Source: Ditylenchus dipsaci (Eukaryota; Nematoda; Chromadorea; Rhabditida; Anguinidae). Taken from it: DNA of 64,000 nt. A program made the translations under genes and the position numbers. The notes below the pieces were generated by a model that was not told the origin of the DNA, made no database searches, and saw only the letters and a list, made by a program, of their open reading frames with translations. The stretch is taken from the NCBI GenBank assembly GCA_004194705.1, contig SADC01001204.1, positions 1,240,001 through 1,304,000 of the forward strand, read 5' to 3'. Shown one piece after another: positions 11,455 through 23,850 of this stretch (position 1 is the first letter of the stretch; each line of letters opens with the position of its first letter).

Positions 11455-14400
11455 GTAGGGCTGAAACAATTTCTATGGATGAGCTATATGATGTGACTCC
11501 CGCTTATTCTACTTCTAGCCTTGGTTTCGGTGGCAATTCTTCTACGAGTATGGAACAGACTAATCAGTTTCTTCCTGTTTTTGAACTGGTTTGTTTTTTT
11601 GGTTTTAAATTAGCATTGAACATCGTTAAAAGGCTGGTTTTAGGTGCTTGGAGCTGTCACTTATTTGGTTAGCGATGTTTTATTTTTTATAACCAGCGCT
11701 GAATTATGACGGCATATATGGACCACGCATAATCGCAAAACAGGCTTTAGGGTCTGAAAAGTGATTTCGGGTAAAAAACAAGTAGCCAAAAAGTTTTATA
11801 TGAAAAGAATCGACTCTTTGTTCGTTTTTAAGCCTTTACCTAATTAAAAAAAATTTATTTTATATATTTTGAAAGGTTTTACTAGAGTTTCTAAAACGGC
11901 CTGCCATAATACTTTTCGGACACATTATTTTAAAAATTTACATACATAGATTTTATGTTGTCAATCTTATTGCCGATTTTGTTGTTGCCAATATTAGAAT
12001 GACTGAGCCATATTTTTGGCTATATTCCGAGAATATTTCGGCATATTCCCATTAAGGAACTCTAGATATTATTTAATCTTCCTATCAAATTGAACTGCCT
12101 AGTAGCATGTAGATATTACTAATTTAATAAATAATCCTAATTAAGCCTTTTCATAACAGTAACTACAAAAACCAATAAAATTTGTGTTCAAAGACCGAAA
12201 AAGAATTCTCATTAAAATTGGTCTCATCATCGCTAGACTAAGTTAGTCGAAAACAGAACTAAGTTTTAAAGCTTGAGCAGGCAACATCAATTGGATGGAA
12301 AACAATTCAAGTTAATCAAGAGACTCTAAATAATGTCTGATTAATAATGGTCTTTGAAATCAGACATGCCCTGGTCACAGTCACGCTATTTTGTGAGCTT
12401 TCAATTTTCTGAAATTTTCGGACTGTATAAAAAAAAATTATTGATGGAATCAAGGAATTTATACTAAATCTATTTCATTGTTCCTTTCCCTTTAAAATTG
12501 AAACAGCTGTTTTTTGCTTCACCTATATATTCACTTTTGCAGAGAAAAAAATAGGAGAAGACTAAGACCACTTAAAATATGGGTGTTTCTTACGGTAGCC
12601 CATGTTTTTTTTTCAACTTTTTCGACGTTTATACATCTTTCACACAGAAAAGCGTGACTCCAACCTATTTTTTAAAGTCATACTCCAAAAAACACTAGCT
12701 TTAACTTCAATTAATATTGAAAAAGGCTCATTAATTTCATTTCCTTGTTGACTTATTCGCTTAAACGCTGACGCAAATAAGTTTTTTACGTATTTTTGTA
12801 AATGTAAATTTTTGTTCCTTTTTTTCTGAGTAGGATGAAAAAGAAAAAAACATCAGTAAGTATATTTTTGGGGTGACCCAGACCAAAAAAGTGCAACTAG
12901 TAATTCTATTAATTATTTATGCATGTTGAGCAAATGCCAAAAGGCCGAAAATATCAGCTTTTGCACTTTGTGAACTAGATATTCGGTGGTGATCTCTAAA
13001 TACAACGGGGTCACCAAATTAGCATAGCCAAATTAACATACAAAGTGCAGAAAATGACAAACTTAAAAAATGTTAATTATGTTTGACTTTTTAGGTAATA
13101 ATAGCAATGACTGTGGTGGGCAATAGTCTTGTGGTTGCCGCAGTCTGCACTTACAACCTCTTAAAAAGGTGCAAAACTACTTTCTGGTGTCTCTAGCAGC
13201 CAGTGATTTAGCCGTAGCTATTGTGGTCATGCCTCTCCATGTGGTCAAATTTTTGGCAGGTTTGTTTTTTCATCAAGGCTATATTGACACCTTTTGTGTG
13301 ACACGATGCCCATAACTTGTGACGAAAAATTGCTTTTGACCAAATTAATTTGTGGGAGGAGGTGGGAGAGCTGTTCAGGTTTTAAAATCCGGCCTCGGTG
13401 GGGCAGTGGATAAGCGTTTGTGTTTTCTGGCCCAAAATAGGTCGCAGGTTCGACCCCAAATGGTGGCACAGTAGTTATTTCGGCTGAGTAGCTTTTCCCT
13501 CTCTTTAAAGATCCCCGAGTATTGCAAAGTTTATCGAAAAAAAACGAGGCAAAATTTTCACAAATAAAGCAAAATTTTGATATATATGACACTCGGTAAA
13601 GCTCTGTTTGATGCTCAAAAGCGAATTTCTGGCATAGTGTCAGACAAATCAAAGATTTATTAGAGTTTGTTAAAATTCTTGCATAGTTCTGGTGGTCTGT
13701 GTTCTGTTCTGGGAAGCTCAATAAAAAAAATGGTAGAAATGATTTTATTCGGAAGCGTGTCATATAAATTCAAAATATATGTGTCAAAAAAACGTGTCAC
13801 CTAAGAGATATTAATATGATCTAACAACAAATAAATTACCGAGTAGTTTTTTTTTGGTTTTCGCCAAACAGATTAAAGTTCACTTTGACTATGAACATTG
13901 AAGCATGTTTATTGAACTTTTTTGGGTGAAGAAAAACATAAATTACCCATTTTAAGAGGCCTACTTGAAAGCTCCAGATTACGCCTTGCCTGCCAAGCAC
14001 TTTGCTTTATAGATCCATACACTAAATTTTATTATAAAAAGGGGTTTTCGATTTTGCTTAAAACTTTCAAATAAAATCCAAAATATTAGTAAAAAAGTAT
14101 GAAAAAAGTATTTTTCAGGTGGGAGATGGCTTCTAGGCGTGACTGTATGCCAACTATTCACCACTGCCGATATTCTTTTATGTACCTCTTCAATTCTCAA
14201 CTTGTGTGCTATTGCTATGGACAGGTACTGGGCCATTCACAACCCAATAGACTATGCTCAAAAGAGGACGCCTAGATTTGTGGGCACTGTTATTGTTCTG
14301 GTTAGTTGTTTACAAAGTATTTATAAAGACTAAGAAAGTTCCGTGAAGTGTTTTCGCCAAATTCTACACGAACTGAAAAAAATGACGGGTAGATTTGGCA

Positions 14401-17400
14401 TACCGTATTTCCTCTAAAAAGGCGGCCCTCAGGAAGGAGGTTAAAAAATAAGGCGGCCTGCTCTAATAAGGCGGCCCCTAAAAATTTTATTCATATTCAA
14501 AATTGTTTTAAATGCGCCGAATCCTAATTTTCATACTTTTTAATTGAAATTGGTCACATCCTAGTCTATGATTGTTTATCATTCATTGTTATGATTGTTG
14601 TTATTACCTCTTAGTTCAAAATTTGTTGTTAGAGAATTTAAATAAATTTTGATGAAAGGATGTTTTAAATATAAGGCGGCCTGCTCCAATAAGGCGGCCC
14701 GCTCTAATAAGGCGGCCTGCTGGAGGGAGGTTGAAAAATAAGGCGGCCGGCCGCCTTATTAGAGGAAATACGGTAATCTATTTTTGGGGATACAACCAAC
14801 TCGAAAACTTCATAACTCGCCAATGGCAGAAGTCGCCAACTGTAAAAACTCACCAACAAAAAACTAGCTAGTAAGCTAGCTAAAAACTAGCCATCAAAAA
14901 ACTAGCTAAAACTAGTTATCGGAAAAGTCGCCAACGAAATATCAATTTAACCCCTTTTAAGAATTTTTTATTGGAGAGTTTTGCCATCTATTTGTTGGCA
15001 AGTTTTTCCATTGACAAGTAATGCCGTTGGCGGAATGGTTGCGTCTTATTCTTGCTTCTCTGGTTACTTTTTACAATTGCAATTTTGCGATACCGTTTTT
15101 TGGCCTATTTTCTACAATCGAGCCCATTTTCATGCTTGGATCCCTGTTTTACTGGATTTGCTTAGGTGCAGGGTAGGGCAGAGTGTGTAAGGATGCACTC
15201 GAACCTTCTAGCCTGTTTTACGAACTAAAAAAAATATGTTCGAGTTTATACTGACATACTCTGGCCTAAAAGTCACAAGCCTAAAGCGAAAAGGTAGATG
15301 AAGGCAAAAATGGGCTGTATGGTAGATAAGGCCCGAGGTCGTGTCTGAGGTTGGTGTTTATCTCACACACCGCAGTAAAGCTCGATGATAAATTGACTAA
15401 GTAAAAATTTTAGGTATGGTTAGCCAGTGCCACCATATCCGTACCTCCACTAATCGGCTGGAACGATTGGTCGTCCCAGAAGCTGATGGATCACTGCGAA
15501 CTCACCACTGACAAGTAAATTAAACCATTCCCAACCGAAGCAAAATACCTAAACACAGACCAATTTTAGGACATTTGTTGTGTTCTCAGCCTCAGGCTCA
15601 TTTTTCTTGCCCCTGATGGTGATGATCATAGTCTACGTGAAGATCTTCATCTCAGCCCGCCAGCGCATCCGTACTAATCGAGGTCGCTCAGCGCTAGTCA
15701 GGATAAGCAAGGCGGTAGATGCCCAGAACCAGGTGGCTGCCAGCAGCATCCCTACAGGTGGCTTCTCCCTGTGTCCATTACCAAGACTGGCAATAGTTCC
15801 ACACCCAGAGCTGCTAGTCTGGTGATCAACTGTAGTGCCAACTCAGCCAGTAGTTATCATCCAGCCGGCCACAAACTGAAGACAAAAAGGTCTTTTTCCC
15901 ATTCTTCGACGGGTTTCAATCCATTTAAAAAGAGAAGGGAAGCATCCCCAGCCATCAGAAATAACAGCGACAGCGAAGTGGCTGTTCAACAAGCTGCAGC
16001 TGCACTGTTCTTGAAAGAGAACAGATTGACTGGTGGGACTAACCTCAATGGATTATGGGTGCAAGGACCGCATATTGATATGGATGGACCTACCAAAGAA
16101 GTCGATGATAGCATGGTGTCTAAAGTAAGTGCACTTTAGATAAAGTTAATTGGGGTACCCGTCTTAGATGGTATTATTTTGAAGGTCGGGTACTATTAGA
16201 ATTCAAACAAAAATAAATAAAATATGCTTCCAGTGAGAATCGAACCGAGGAACTGATACGGTATACTACCGACCGGATACAAATACTGACGGATACACTG
16301 ATACTACTGTTGATTTTTTCAACTTTTTCCATTTTTCGAGGCTTAGGCTCAGGGTAGGCCAGCTTTTGTTAAGTCGGAAGCAAACATACATGCTTTAAAT
16401 TGTATGCTTTAAATATATTTTTTTATCTTTTCCAAAAAAAACTGTCACCGGTCATTGTATCCGGTCAGTATTGTATCCTGTCAGTGGTCAGTCGATTTGC
16501 AGAGTGAGTAGCAGCTTTATCATTGAGCCACCGACTTTTTTTACAAGTGAAGTGTTTTCCATTACTGCCTAAAGCCAAAAGATTACTCATCAAATTGGTT
16601 TTTCAAAAAAATTTTTTTTGAATCTACCTGGTGCCTGCTTTTTTTAGATATTCCCACCGGCGACGGGCATGCGGTTTTTATGGCGTATATATGAGGTTAC
16701 TCAAAATAATATAATGGCTTTTTTATAATTATTATAAATAATGGCTTTTTGGAAATCTTCGGAACAAGAGCCCAACTATCTAGTCTCACATTTCACATTT
16801 GTCATTTTTCTTGGCCCATATATAAATTTTTGCCACATACCTCTCCTTGATCTTCTTTTGGGATGTTCACTATTTTTAATTACTGCATATCAGTCTCCTA
16901 ACATTAATCTTTTCAGCCTACCCACCTACCGCAGACCAATGGGGGATCAACAATTCACCACGATGAGAGGACCAACAACACCACCAGAAGCGATTCTTCC
17001 AGCGAGGAGAGGAGTGGGTCCGTAGTTGTGGATAGCACTTCTCATCCTGTAGCGACTATCAAAGCTAAAACACAGTTCATGATAGATGACGTGATGAGGA
17101 AGCCTTCTTTTGGAGCTATGTTGAAAGGAAACGGGGGTGCTTGTGGACCTCAGGAACAGGTATATATCTCTAAAAATGTTTTTGAAGCTTTGCTAATCAA
17201 CCACTACTTTTCAGTTGACCAACAGTGTGCTCAAGAACAGAGAAAAAATTAGTGTGGCCAAGGAGAAAAGAGCGGCTAAGACCATAGCTGTGATCATCTT
17301 CGTCTTTATATTCTGCTGGTTGCCTTTTTTCTGTGCCTATGTCATTTTGCCGTTCTGTGAGAGCTGTAGTCTTCATCCTAAGGTGGGTACTGCGAATTTG

Positions 17401-17972
17401 GCTAAATTTTAGATAAAAAATGTTAAAAAATCTAAAACTGGCCTAAATAATCTTTTCGCTCTTTGTGTCGTTTAGGTGGTTTTTTTCACTCCGATATAAA
17501 TCCTCCTGAAAAAAAACAGCTCGAGAGTGTCCCTTGTTAGAGGTATTTTGGCGATTTTGGAACAATTTTTTTTAAATTCTCGCCTGCGTATTTTACTCAA
17601 ATAAAAAATTTAACTGCAACTATTAAAAATTATGTAAGGAAAACTAATTAATAGAAAAAAAGATTTATTAATAATAGTGCTAATGTTTCAAAACTGCAAA
17701 TGTAGCTGTCACAAACACTAATCTGAAAATTTGCGACCAAAAACAATCAACTATTTTTGCAATGGCACATATAGCATCAATTAATTAAGTGTCCAATTCA
17801 GGTGCACCAAGCGTTTGTCTGGCTGGGATACATCAATTCTTCCCTGAATCCATTTCTTTACAACCTCAACCGTGAGTTCAGAAGAGCTTTTCGCAAAATT
17901 CTCTGCCCCAAATCCTATATCAATGCGCAGAAGAGGAGGTCTGTAGGTGGCAACAGGGCTGCTCACAAATAA
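11125..17972 (+). CDS. TAR1: Tyramine/octopamine type 1-like G-protein-coupled receptor (spliced)
   Basis: Class A amine receptor of the plasma membrane. Exons by splice consensus: 11418-11588 (possibly from 11125), 13095-13259, 14119-14300, 15414-15514, 15570-16124, 16917-17159, 17215-17382, 17802-17972. Phases agree across every junction, giving about 585 residues. Visible landmarks: glycosylatable N-terminus (GGNSS); TM2 [10 protein letters not shown]3 with Cys and the amine-binding Asp ([10 protein letters not shown]) followed by [14 protein letters not shown], which is typical of invertebrate tyramine receptors; ECL2 Cys (DHCEL); TM5 serines ([10 protein letters not shown]); a very long third cytoplasmic loop; TM6 CWLPFF; TM7 [14 protein letters not shown]; and a basic tail. 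Two one-base frame breaks (A-run 13163-13167 and CCC 15767-15769) are probably sequence errors, because one extra A or C restores family sequence. A polyadenylation signal lies at 18075-18080. Ligand is inferred from family; an alpha-adrenergic-like octopamine receptor is the alternative. Confidence 0.88.
13370..13465 (+). repeat. tRNA-derived SINE-like copy B
   Basis: GTTCAGGTTTTAAAATCCGG, GGGGCAGTGGATAAGC and GCAGGTTCGACCC; the same arrangement as copy A. Lies in a receptor intron. Confidence 0.55.
14401..14775. mobile_element. CCGTATTT-end MITE in a receptor intron
   Basis: Left TACCGTATTTCCTCTA and right TAGAGGAAATACGGTA, with several internal AAGGCGGCC motifs in both orientations. Same family as 37895-38041, 49417-50279, 50605-50718 and 58331-58568. 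Confidence 0.7.
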
Positions 17973-18099
17973 ATTGAAGACAAAGTTATTGTTGTTGTTA
18001 ATATGTGTAATTGCTGCTAATCTATTCTACCACAAAATTATTCAATTCAGATTTGTTATCATTGCTTGACCCCAAATAAAGGCGAATATATATTTTTCT

Positions 18100-18584
18100 A
18101 AACTTTTTTATTCTTATCAGATTCTCTTCTAATAAACAAACAAGTAACGAAATATGGTGGACACAGAAACCAAAAGAAAATTTGCGAAATCCTATTTGCT
18201 GCACACTTGTCCAGTTCAGCCGTAAATGGATTTTTACGGAACAGATCTCGTTCTGCTTCAACTTGTTCAAGCGTGAAATCGGGACAAGCCACCAAACAAT
18301 TAACCCACTGCTCATAATTTCTACAATTAAACCATTTAAAACTATGAAAAACATGGAAAATGTACGTACATGCATGTTTCATTTTTTATGTTTTCGTTTT
18401 CAAGCTGAATTACCTAAAAAGTGATACTATTTGTGTTTCTTATCAATAAATACTTGACATAATGTAATACTGAGTAATCTCTGCTTACCGCTATCTGGCA
18501 ATGACAGGTCCCCAATTTCATAGCCAAAGTATCGCCATTAGCAGAGAGAAAGGTCAATGCACAGAAGAGGAATATCTTTAGCAT
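18100..18584 (-). CDS. Small secreted Cys-rich protein, two exons
   Basis: The first exon (18584 down to 18489) starts MLKIFLFCALTFLSANG, a clear signal peptide, then has a CHC motif and a consensus donor (GCG|GTAAGC). The second exon follows acceptor GAGCAG and continues in phase 0 with WVNCLVACPDFTLEQ, a charged middle, then LDKCAANRIS and a hydrophobic C-terminus (IFFWFLC) before the stop near 18098. The layout of signal peptide, spaced cysteines and hydrophobic tail resembles the gene at 53420-53862 (TCPC..., CYMEC..., AECAADRLL), so both may belong to one family of surface or secreted proteins. The hydrophobic end could be a GPI signal or intron read-through. I do not recognise the family. 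The gene lies just past the receptor's 3' end, on the opposite strand. Confidence 0.5.
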
Positions 18585-18779
18585 CACTGATACAAACTAA
18601 ACCAGCATTGTACATAAATTAATTAATAAGCTAAAAAAGACACGAAAAACATATTTTAAAGCATAAAAACTTAAAATAACCAGAAACTTCTTTTTAAAGT
18701 AATAAAATTTATTAATTTTCTACTAAGCAAAATATTAGCATAAAAATAATGGAATAAATTTCTACGGAATATTTGTCAT

Positions 18780-20701
18780 TCACACACTGTAATTGTTCTT
18801 GCATTCCATTAATGCTTCAAAAGGAGATGCAGATTTCAGAGCATCAATAAACTCCATCAACGTAGAAGCCATGCCGATGCTAAAGCCCATTCTCTCGCAG
18901 GTGTCCTCCTTTATGCGCAAAAGCACTCTTCCGCTAATTTGCTCACTGTGAAACTTGTAGGTAGGCAACTCATCGTTGGAAATGCATCCAGCCACCCATT
19001 TGACAAACGATTCACTATCTTTTGCCTGTAATCAAAATCAAATATGAAGTCCTTTCGGAGAAGCACGACCAGGTGTTTTCGGAAATAGCACGATTGACGC
19101 ATGATTTTATGAATAACTTGATGGTGGTCACCGATTTATTCATTAAATCAATCTTCATCAATCGAACTACGGAAAAAATAAAGACAGTGCTCCCCCGAAA
19201 GGGGCTAAGTATGGATATTACAAACCGTCCAATTAGCAACTCCTTTTGCCAGCAATGATTGCAGCTCACTCTGTTGAACTACTTTTTTACAAAAATCCAT
19301 GGGCAGTACTGGAATGGACGAATTGTGTGGCCGTCCCGTACACAACTTTCCAGCTCTTTAATTTTCCGAGCTCGCACAGGGTTGGGGACAATTTTGGAGC
19401 ATGTGTGACAGATCCAGTTGTTGAAGTGATAATTTTTACAGTGGGCTATCAAATTTGTAAAGCGCAGCACAGCACTTTTGTTTTTGTCTTTGTTCCATCT
19501 AAACACGCATTGGAAGCACATGCCACTCTCTACCCCGTTCGAGTGCTGCAACTTGATATGTTCCCGCATCTCCGCCTTCGAGTTCACATTTTTGGGGCAC
19601 TGGGAAAACATGCAATGTAATTCTGCTACATTTGAGCTACAAATGAATGGTAAGGGTAAACAAAATTTTTCGAAAAATGCAATTACTTGTAGCTCATCAA
19701 AGGAAAAAAGGTGTTGCGAAAGCTAACATGGCGATGGCTTATTTCCATTTGCATAAGGTCAAGTTGCTGGTCTTTACGGCCCGTAAACTAAATTAAGGGT
19801 TGGCTGGTTATTGGATTATGCTAAATTTTTTGCAGATGATTACATACGTCCACCTCTTTTGGATAGTCTCCAGACTCGGATTCTTGCTCTACAATCAAAC
19901 GATTAAGCAAGTTGACGAATTGCACTGCTCTTCCGCGCGGCCCAGTCATATGCTTTAAGCCTCTTTGCTCAAAATCCAAACTCCTTTGGTAAACCGCCGC
20001 ATGGCCCTCAACTTTGCATTGCTCTGAACATTGTATATGAAATTAATCATTAGCCGGCTGAGACACGGCCCTTAAACAGCCAAAAATTGGAAGGTTAAAA
20101 ATTTTGCACTAGTTGCAAAGTAAATCAAGTTAAATAAAAATTCACTTATTTTTGCCCAAGATCAAACCCCAGTTCAAACACCAATCTTCTGCTTTTTGGG
20201 TTCTCAGAAGGCCGTTAAGAAGCTATTTAACTTACTTAGAAAACCTTTCAACTTGGAAATTCTTTCTGTTCTCGCGCTAACCCAGCAAGTCAAACATTTG
20301 TCCAAAACTAGTTCAACTAAAAAATAAAAAAGTTGAGGAAAGGCGAAATTACACCGGTAAAACTGACTTAGAGGCATCTTTGTTGTATAGAGATTCTCCC
20401 TGCCTAGTTGATGAGCATACTGTTTGAATTGACGGATATCGACATCTTCCTTATTTCTTCTACGCAAGACTTCACGAACACGAGAGAGAAATTTGTCGAA
20501 CTGGTCTGCCTTCGGGCCAAAATTCAGGTAAGAATAGCCAACTTTTCCGCTCGACCAGGTTACGTCGGAGCTGACAGCCTGCAAATGGTCAAACTTAAAT
20601 TTATGAACGTCATTAAACAATCTTATTACATCAGTTATGGCTTTTGTTGTGACATCTCCGCTCTCCTGGATATAGTTCAAAGCAAGCAGGTGCGCCCAGT
20701 T
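18780..20701 (-). CDS. C2H2-like finger and SAM-domain protein (spliced, function unknown)
   Basis: Candidate exons in transcript order: 20701-20355, 20316-20236, about 20030-19850, about 19635-19280, and 19025-18780. The first encodes a soluble charged segment (NWAHLLALNYIQ start; RVREVLRRRNKEDVD). The fourth holds Cys/His pairs of finger type: C-x4-C-x12-H-x4-H, then CFQC...HCKNYH and CHTC...RDGH. The last exon has the shape of a SAM domain: SFVKWVAG, then KFHSEQISGRVLLRIKED and ERMGFSIGMASTLMEFI, ending at 18780. The SAM reading rests on the W, the I-x-G-x-x-L-L core and the later G. A nuclear or scaffold role is only inference. Exon joins in the middle are uncertain, and a further upstream exon near 20735-20800 is possible. 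Confidence 0.5.
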
Positions 20702-20865
20702 CTAATTTTAAACACATAAAATTATTAAACAAAACAGCCATACTTTGTGCGAGCTGTGTGGCACCAAAAGACGCGGCGGAAGCATAAGGATTTTGGAAAG
20801 CCAATCAACGCACGCACTGGCAGTTCTGTACTTCATCGGGAGATTAGCCTGTATTTAAAACTAGA

Positions 20866-20968
20866 GGAGCGAAAATTGCGCGCCGGAAAATTGCGCGCCG
20901 GAAAATTGAGCGCCGGAAATTTGAGCGACGGAAAGTCGAGCGCCGGAAGATTCCGCGCCGAAAAAATG
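20866..20968. repeat. 15-bp tandem repeat
   Basis: About seven copies of GCGCCGGAAAATTGC with variants (GAGCGCCGGAAATTT, GAGCGACGGAAAGTC), just before the rhomboid exon. Confidence 0.75.
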
Positions 20969-21122
20969 AATAGAGAGAGGGGGAAGATTTCTTGATGGCT
21001 TTTACAAGTGACATTAGAGCAGGACAATTTTATTTGTAAAACCCATACGCAATACTTGAATTAGGGTCGGGTGGATTATGTCTAAATATCGAAAAGTTAT
21101 TGTGATTTAATATAATTATTTA

Positions 21123-21847
21123 GTATGGACAACCTCGTCAATTTTTATTCCAAAAGCTAATGGACAAAATCTACGCATTGTATTGGCCCTTGCCTTGTTT
21201 GTCCCTTTTTATTATTGCCATCCAATTGTTCTGGCAAATATTAGCTACACTTTCAACCTACATTGCCCTCTACAGCCTATTAGGGAATTTGGTTTCCGCT
21301 GGCTCGCCCTTCATTCTGAACGGCACCCTTGGCAGCTTTTGACCTTTTCTATGCTTCATGTGGATTTTCTGCACTTGCTCTCCAACGCCAACATGCTGGT
21401 AATTTTGGCAAAGCCTTTAGAAAAAATTATGGTCGTCTTCGCTTACTATTTGTCTATGTTGTTTGCTCTATAAGCTGTGGGATGCTGGTATTGTTATTCA
21501 CCCACAGCAGCATTTCCCAGAATTCGATTGTGGGTTCTAGTGGTCTTGTGTATTCATTAATTGGAGTTCACTTTATTCATGGCCTGTTGGAATTTTCTTC
21601 GCTCCAATTCTATGATTGGAGGCTGTTTGGAATTATGCTTGCTTTGATGATGTTTGATATTCACAAGTCCATTCTATATTTCAACTATCTTGTTGTGCTG
21701 TCCCACCTTGGAGGAATACTTGCTGGCATGAGCAACGGAATTCTAATATTTAAAATGTCCAGTCAGCGATTGTGGGATAGAAAGGCATGGTACTGGACAA
21801 GTGGCGCTGTTGTACTATTCTACATTCTCGGTTTGCTTTATTATTAA
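21123..21847 (+). CDS. Rhomboid-family intramembrane serine protease (3' exon)
   Basis: The exon opens after an acceptor at 21121-21122 and encodes a multi-pass membrane protein. Rhomboid landmarks in order: RHPWQLLTFSMLHVDFLHLLSN (the R-x3-LLT-x3-H and HLLSN signatures), KPLEK, the nucleophile motif VGSSGLVYSLIG (GxSG), and SHLGGILAG carrying the catalytic His. Both catalytic residues are present, so it should be active, cleaving substrates within membranes. Stop at 21845-21847, with AATAAA close behind. The frame breaks near 21462-21470; one extra T in the TTT run restores continuity (SMLFCSISCGM). No upstream ATG exon was located; a TTG at 21183 is not a credible start. The sequence is divergent, so I assign no subfamily. 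Confidence 0.72.
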
Positions 21848-21897
21848 TATTTTTAAAAAATAAAGGTTAATCAAACATAAATTTTATGCAGGTGGAG

Positions 21898-22045
21898 CAA
21901 TTCTTTTAACAAAGCGAAATCTGTGCAGCGTGATGGCGCCAGAGGACTACAAATCATTGGACATATGCCAGTGCCAGTTCCAGTTCTCCTTTCTAGACAG
22001 CATGACTACCCGCCGTGTCTTCGTTGTTCAGAGAGTTGGTGAAGT
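21898..22045 (+). CDS. Candidate short exon just downstream of the rhomboid stop
   Basis: About 50 bases after the rhomboid stop there is an acceptor (TTTTATGCAG). One frame from it reads WSNSFNKAKSVQRDG, then IIGHMPVPVPVLL and YPPCLRC, which looks like coding sequence. Another frame begins with an ATG at about 21933 (MAPEDYKSLDICQC). I cannot decide between them. It may be the 5' exon of the small membrane protein at 22818-23850, or the start of a separately spliced transcript. Confidence 0.25.
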
Positions 22046-22074
22046 ATTGTATCATAAATTTAAAAACAACTTTA

Positions 22075-22236
22075 TTGCTTGGGACCGGTTTTTTGGTACG
22101 GGGTGCCGTTATAGCGGGGTTGCCATTATATCGGGTGCTGTTATATCGGGGGTAAAATTTTTCGTGTTTTTCTGTCGGCCAGCCAAATTTCTCCCACGGT
22201 GCCATTATATCGCCGTTATATCGGCACTCGACTGTA
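22075..22236. mobile_element. Pogo-like MITE, left end decayed
   Basis: Multiple GTTATATCGGG-type units and a right end ATCGGCACTCGACTGTA. Confidence 0.45.
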
Positions 22237-22817
22237 TAAGGTAGTAATAAGAATTCTGTTTTTCATTTGAAGCCAGATGGAAGATGCCGTAGGTAGAGAT
22301 TGAATCAGCCCCTATAGACAATAACCATTTTCCAAGGATCATCTATAGGCAAAACTAAATTAAATCAAAATTAAATTGATTTTTTGTTTGCTAATTTTTA
22401 AGTTATATACTGAAATATACTGCCCGTTAATAAGTAATGTCTCTTTAAAAAGAGCGAGGAAATTTCGCAGCGAGTTTTTCGCCCTGTAAATGACCAAATT
22501 TTATTTACAAATTCTTTTGAAAAACTTTTCCTCCTCTAACTTTTCCTCCTCTGAGTGATTTTTTTTGACACATCCTGTACTCTGGTAACCGTAAACAAAA
22601 ATTTATAGTCTCCAGCCATTGCTAAATACTGCTATGGAATTCCCACAAATTCATCAGATCTCGGGCAGTTTGAATCAGCCCCTATCGTGATTGCTGGCTT
22701 GCCTAAAACTAATACTGATAGACTCTTCTGCAGGGCCAATTGCCGAACGCCTAATTCATTCAATGATGGTTGGCAAGGAAAAAGGGGTTTTATTGTTTAA
22801 ATCTTTATTTTCTAGGT

Positions 22818-23850
22818 ATGGTCTACAAAGCTTCCGCCGGCTCATGGTTTGAGACTTTGACCAGCCCTATAACTGCTGTGACCAATGCTGTCAACAAAGG
22901 GGCAGATACTGTTCAGGTCAGAAAACATTTTCTTTAAAGGTTAATCTTTTGGAGTTAGCTAGGGTTGTTTAAAACTTTTGCTTTTTGATCCCGATTTTCG
23001 GCATTTTGGTGTCAAACAAAAAGGAGCACCCCGAAAAAAGGATATAAAATATTTTGGGAAAAAATTGATTAGGAAATCTGTGAAGGGGGTTTGTTGTTAT
23101 TTGTGGTAGGCTTTTCAGCTACCCGTCATGGTGGTTATTTATCTCCGTGGTTTTTTTCGGTTTTTGATACCTCTCTAGGGTGGAAACCGAATGGTCTGAT
23201 TCCGAAATCTCAGGATTAGACCATGAGAACTAGAACTAGGTCACACATTCGAAAGAAAAAAACTTTCCTTGAAAGCAAAAAATACCCTCAAAAATTACGG
23301 GATACCTCGGGGATTCTCCGGCTCAAAAAGTGTATAGCATATGGCGAGCAGTAAATGTGAATTATTCTCGCTTCGTTTTTTCCGAAAACAAATATTTCTA
23401 AAAGCCTTTGAATGCCAAATTATTATTTCTAAAACAGTTCGTGCCAGAACAAATTTTTTTTAGTTGAATTTTTTTCAAATGAATTTATTTCCTAATCGAT
23501 TTTTCCCAAAGTATTTCATATTCTTTTCGGGGTGCGCCAACAAAAACCGCAATTGTTTGTTTATTTTAAAAAACAAAAAAGAGGTCGAACAAAAAACTAT
23601 AATAGCTCAAAAAATATGTATAATGAGCTTTGTAACAAACTCTAGCAAAAATTCTTTCAATTGCTGCAAAATTTAAAAGTGAAAGTAATTTTAGATCACA
23701 GTCATCATTGCGTCAGTCGGCATGTGGAGCTGCTGCGTGATCATAACCATCGGAATCTTGAGTCTTCTCCATACTTGCATCCGTGAGGGCCGCCAAGACA
23801 AACTTAAGCGAAGAAAATGCGATGTAGACTACGAACTTGAAGATTTTTGA
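22818..23850 (+). CDS. Small single-pass membrane protein, two exons
   Basis: Exons 22818-22916 and 23695-23850 join in phase 0 and give 84 residues from the ATG at 22818, which lies two bases after a CTAG acceptor. The N-terminal part is polar (MVYKASAGSWFETLT, AVNKGADTVQ). A single helix follows (ITVIIASVGMWSCCVIITIG, then ILSLL), then a basic and acidic tail (REGRQDKLKRRK, YELEDF). There is no signal peptide; topology is probably N-outside or tail-anchor-like. An AATAAA-like site follows at about 23877. Upstream exons may exist because the acceptor sits so close to the ATG. I do not recognise the family. Confidence 0.45.

Noticed and set aside
14139..14333. Short minus- and plus-frame alternatives over the TM3 exon
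   Set aside because: The plus frame with MDRYW and correct splice phases explains the exon; the others are shadows or run past the donor.
17781..17966. Minus-strand open frame matching another at 24944-25129
   Set aside because: Both are shadows of the plus-strand TM7/tail exon of the receptor and its copy; the plus frame has [14 protein letters not shown] and only synonymous differences.
18022..18375. 117-codon minus frame overlapping the small secreted protein
   Set aside because: Composition is poor, and the alternative frame has regular cysteines and joins in phase to a signal-peptide exon.
20747..20995. 82-codon open frame with KLRAGKLRAGK repeats
   Set aside because: Produced by a 15-bp tandem repeat, whose length divisible by three keeps any frame open.
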